From Sphingobium indicum B90A (lineage in GTDB: Bacteria; Pseudomonadota; Alphaproteobacteria; Sphingomonadales; Sphingomonadaceae), in contig NZ_CP013071.1 of NCBI RefSeq assembly GCF_000264945.2, forward strand, positions 50,001 through 114,000: a stretch of DNA of 64,000 bases, in the 5' to 3' direction. Position numbers and translations under genes: made by a program. The notes under the pieces are model-generated. The model saw only the letters and a program-made list of their open reading frames with translations. It was not told the DNA's origin and searched no databases. Of this stretch, positions 61,462-64,000 are shown one piece after another; position 1 is the stretch's first letter, and each line of letters begins with the position of its first letter.

Positions 61462-62214
61462 TCAAACACCCACGGACCAGCCTCCGTCAATCGGCAGATC
61501 CACGCCAGTAATATATTTCGCCTCGTCAGAGGCCAGAAAAAGCGCGCCGTTGGCAATGTCGATCGGGTCACCGAGCTTTCCCATGGGGATCTGGCTTGTC
61601 TGCTGCTTCAGCACGTCAGGGGGGACATTCGCCGTGATCGGCGTGTTCATTCCGCCGGGCACGATCGTATTCACCCGAACGCCGCGGTCCACAAACTCCA
61701 GCGCCGCCGCCTTGCTCATGATGCGCACGGCCGCTTTGGTGGCACAGTAGCTGGCATTGCCGGCGGTGGGAAACATGCCGATCAACGAACTGATGTTGAT
61801 GATCGAGCCATTGCCCGACTTCACCAGCTCGGGGATTGCCGCCTTGATTCCGAGGAAGATAGCAGTCTGATTGACCGCCACCATCTTGTTCCAGCCTTCA
61901 ATGCTCTCCTCCTCGAAGCCGCCAGGATGAATGATACCGGCAGTGTTGGATAGAGTCGTAAGCCCGCCAAAAGCCTCGACGGCAGCGGCAATCGCATTAT
62001 TCCAGCTCGCCGCATCGGTAACATCCAACCGAATGAAGAGCGCATCGCCACCAGCAGCCCTGATTTCGGCTACGACGCCCTTGGCCATCTCTTCATTGAG
62101 GTCGCCGATTACGACCTTGGCGCCTTCTTCCGCGAAACGCTTCGCCTGAGCGGCGCCGAGCCCGCTCGCTCCACCCGTGATGAGCGCAACCTTGCCTGCG
62201 AGTCTGTTAGCCAT
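61462..62214 (-). CDS. linX: 2,5-DDOL dehydrogenase LinX
   Basis: A 250-residue SDR. The NAD site is TGGASGLGAAQAKRFAEEG, the structural motif is LSNTAGIIHP and the catalytic Tyr and Lys are in ASYCATKAAVRIMSK. From memory the whole sequence agrees with LinX of Sphingobium, which also converts 2,5-DDOL to 2,5-dichlorohydroquinone in vitro. GGAGGATGAAGA lies directly before the ATG. It is 290 bases upstream of the LinX-like SDR on the same strand and divergent from the acyl-CoA dehydrogenase. Recognition by recall; a database comparison is needed to confirm identity. Confidence 0.85.
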   Translation of the reverse strand: MANRLAGKVALITGGASGLGAAQAKRFAEEGAKVVIGDLNEEMAKGVVAEIRAAGGDALFIRLDVTDAASWNNAIAAAVEAFGGLTTLSNTAGIIHPGGFEEESIEGWNKMVAVNQTAIFLGIKAAIPELVKSGNGSIINISSLIGMFPTAGNASYCATKAAVRIMSKAAALEFVDRGVRVNTIVPGGMNTPITANVPPDVLKQQTSQIPMGKLGDPIDIANGALFLASDEAKYITGVDLPIDGGWSVGV

Positions 62215-62581
62215 TCTTCATCCTCCGAAAATGCTCAACTGCGCGAATTGACTTCGCTTCAGCCTTGACCACATCGCCAGTGGCCCCATGTGCCTGGCAC
62301 CAGCCTGAAAGATCAGAGCATACTTACCACATGGTTACAAGCCTGCTTTGCGAGAGGACGAAATGCCCTCTTGTCCAGCCGGGGCGAAAGGCGCTGGTTC
62401 ATACTCTATGTTCTACAATGGCTTCCTTTACAGCGTTCGCGGCCTGCAATCTCCGACTCGAAGTGAAAAAGCCTACGCAGATGGCGCATGCCCTCCTTTT
62501 ATCGAATCGCTTGGATCATGCAGGGGTTAATGATAATTACCATGTGGTCATCATGCCCATGGGCCAGATAAGGACTGCAAT
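62215..62581. other. 367-base divergent intergenic region
   Basis: Lies between linX (-) and the acyl-CoA dehydrogenase gene (+) and must contain both promoters. By eye it is lower in GC than the catabolic cluster at 2-23 kb. I recognise no gene, operator or RNA in it. Confidence 0.5.
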
Positions 62582-63820
62582 ATGAATTTCACGATGTCGC
62601 CCGCGGAAACCATGTGGCGTGATCGGGTCCGTAATTTCATGAACGATGTGGTTCGGCCCCATGATGAGACCTATGCCGCGCAGCAGGCTAGTGGAGAGCG
62701 GTGGAAGACTCTGCCGATAATCGAGGAATTGAAGGAGCGCGCGAAAGCGGACGGCATATGGAATCTTTTCATGCCGCCGCTGGCCGGCCACAATCCCGTC
62801 GACAGCAGCTTCGAGTTCGTCGCTCCGGGCCTTACCAATCTGGAATATGCCTCCTGCGCGGAAGAGATGGGCCGCATCGAATGGGCGTCCGAGGTGTTCA
62901 ACTGCTCCGCGCCCGATACCGGCAACATGGAGGTCCTGCACCGCTATGGAACTCGCGAGCATAAGGAGCGCTGGCTCCGGCCGCTGATGGAGGGGAAGAT
63001 TCGCTCGGTCTTTCTGATGACCGAGCCGCGAGTCGCATCCTCTGACGCCACCAATATCGAAACCTCCATCGTTTGTGACGGCGACCATTATGTGATCAAC
63101 GGCCGCAAATGGTGGTCTTCGGGCATAGGCGATCCTCGATGCTCGGTCGGCATTCTCATGGGAAAGACCGATCCTGATGCCCCGCGCCATGCTCAGCAGA
63201 GCATGATCCTCCTGCCGCTCGACACGCCGGGGGTTAAGGTTCTGCGAATGCTTCCTGTGTTTGGCTATGACGATGCGCCTCATGGTCATGGCGAAGTCGA
63301 GCTGAAGGATGTTCGCGTTCCGGTCGAGAATATGCTGCTCGGCGAGGGGCGCGGCTTTGAAATTGCTCAGGGGCGATTGGGGCCAGGCCGAATCCATCAC
63401 TGTATGCGCACGATTGGCTTGGCCGAGGAAATCTTGAAGAAAATGGTGGAGCGGCTCCTTTCGCGCACTGCCTTTGGGAAACGCCTAGCAGAGCATTCCA
63501 TCTGGGAGCAGCGGATCGCCGAAGCACGGACGTCACTTGAAATGACCCGCCTCCTATGCCTCAAGGCCGCCGACGTGATGGACAAGCTTGGGGCCAAGGC
63601 AGCACAAGCGGAAATCGCGATGATCAAGGTGGCGGGGCCGCATATGGCGTTGAAGATCGCCGACGATGCGATCCAGGCGCATGGCGGCGCGGGCGTCGCC
63701 GACGACTTCGGCCTTGCGCGCGCCTATGCACATCTCCGCACAATGCGCCTGGTGGATGGGCCGGATGAGGTTCACAACCGCGCGATCGCTCGCCTCGAAA
63801 TGCGCCGCTATCGTCAATAG
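62582..63820 (+). CDS. Acyl-CoA dehydrogenase (ACAD10/11-like)
   Basis: A 412-residue flavoprotein with an N-terminal helical domain, the FAD/substrate region [19 protein letters not shown] and [13 protein letters not shown] in the middle domain, and a C-terminal helical domain with [21 protein letters not shown] and [20 protein letters not shown]. The end [15 protein letters not shown] resembles the ACAD10/11 branch, which differs from the Glu-based classic enzymes. It would desaturate a CoA thioester. AAGGA is 8 bases before the ATG. No role in HCH breakdown is known to me. Confidence 0.9.
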   Translation: MNFTMSPAETMWRDRVRNFMNDVVRPHDETYAAQQASGERWKTLPIIEELKERAKADGIWNLFMPPLAGHNPVDSSFEFVAPGLTNLEYASCAEEMGRIEWASEVFNCSAPDTGNMEVLHRYGTREHKERWLRPLMEGKIRSVFLMTEPRVASSDATNIETSIVCDGDHYVINGRKWWSSGIGDPRCSVGILMGKTDPDAPRHAQQSMILLPLDTPGVKVLRMLPVFGYDDAPHGHGEVELKDVRVPVENMLLGEGRGFEIAQGRLGPGRIHHCMRTIGLAEEILKKMVERLLSRTAFGKRLAEHSIWEQRIAEARTSLEMTRLLCLKAADVMDKLGAKAAQAEIAMIKVAGPHMALKIADDAIQAHGGAGVADDFGLARAYAHLRTMRLVDGPDEVHNRAIARLEMRRYRQ

Positions 63821-63954
63821 TTGAATTGCCGACCCTGTTATTCGGTCGCAATGACCAGCTAACGGCCTGCCGGTCGCGTTCAGGCGAACGGCAGGCCAAG
63901 CGCATGACCGACGCAGCGCCCAGGCGCATACGTCGGTAGCTGGCAACCCAAGCC

Positions 63955-64000
63955 CTACCGCATCAGCACCAGTTCCTCGGCCATAGAGGGATGCAGTGCT
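63955..64000 (-). CDS. 3' end of a probable glutathione reductase gene
   Basis: Only the last 14 codons lie in the window: ALHPSMAEELVLMR. This pattern (xxHPSxAEEyV) is the C-terminus of glutathione-disulphide reductases and related flavin disulphide reductases, with the active-site His-Pro and Glu pair. The rest of the gene lies beyond the right edge. Confidence 0.6.
   Translation of the reverse strand, partial: ALHPSMAEELVLMR

Noticed and set aside
1..64000. CRISPR arrays, tRNA and rRNA genes
   Set aside because: No regularly spaced direct repeats of 20-40 bases and no tRNA or rRNA signature segments were noticed by eye. A tool scan would be needed to be certain for short RNAs.

Overview
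The window reads as high-GC alphaproteobacterial DNA from a sphingomonad (Sphingobium-like). The evidence is the abundance of TonB-dependent receptors, the sphingomonad-style intergenic palindromes, a ccoNOQP-ccoGHIS/FNR locus, and two short-chain dehydrogenases that I recognise from memory as LinC and LinX of hexachlorocyclohexane (HCH, lindane) degraders, sitting among three IS6100 copies. I could run no database search, so the LinC/LinX names rest on recalled sequence.

Region 1 (1-1.5 kb): the start of a secreted protein of unknown function and an EamA/RhtA-type exporter. Region 2 (1.8-23.8 kb): a catabolic cluster with a TonB receptor, two cupin proteins, two ACS-type MFS transporters, an SMP-30/gluconolactonase-like protein, two PQQ-dependent dehydrogenases with three small cytochromes c, an iron-containing alcohol dehydrogenase, an aldehyde dehydrogenase, an amidohydrolase, a class III CoA-transferase, an enoyl-CoA hydratase and a GntR/FCD regulator. 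Six 17-bp near-palindromes of the form ATCATATA-S-TATATGAT lie just upstream of its transcription units, including the regulator itself. This looks like one regulon. The logic is uptake, periplasmic alcohol oxidation feeding cytochrome c, oxidation to acid, CoA activation and hydration; the substrate is not evident.

Region 3 (23.8-38.3 kb): a HAD phosphatase, a 167-bp inverted-repeat element, a PNPOx-like protein, a Crp-type regulator, then a tightly overlapping signalling block: KaiC-like ATPase, hybrid histidine kinase with an N-terminal pseudo-receiver, TonB receptor, YfiR-like periplasmic protein, and a second hybrid kinase with a CHASE8-like periplasmic sensor. The last three resemble the YfiR-YfiN pair with a kinase in place of the diguanylate cyclase. 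A YbbAP-type ABC exporter and TesA-like esterase follow. Region 4 (38.4-51.2 kb): putA, then the complete cbb3 oxidase locus ccoNOQP-ccoG-fixH-ccoI-ccoS behind an FNR/FixK box, with an FNR-type regulator. Three copies of a ~138-bp palindromic repeat lie in this part.

Region 5 (51.2-64 kb): a rearranged accessory region. IS6100 copies at 51494, 54893 and 59036 (each exactly 880 bp, none with a matching 8-bp target duplication) cut off an OmpW-type porin, a glutathione S-transferase, a maleylacetate reductase, the start of an unknown gene, a TonB receptor and a SnoaL-like protein. Between the second and third copies lies linC with an EthD-domain gene; beyond the third lie a LinX-like SDR, linX and an acyl-CoA dehydrogenase. 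The window ends in the 3' end of a probable glutathione reductase gene. No rRNA, tRNA or CRISPR array was seen.
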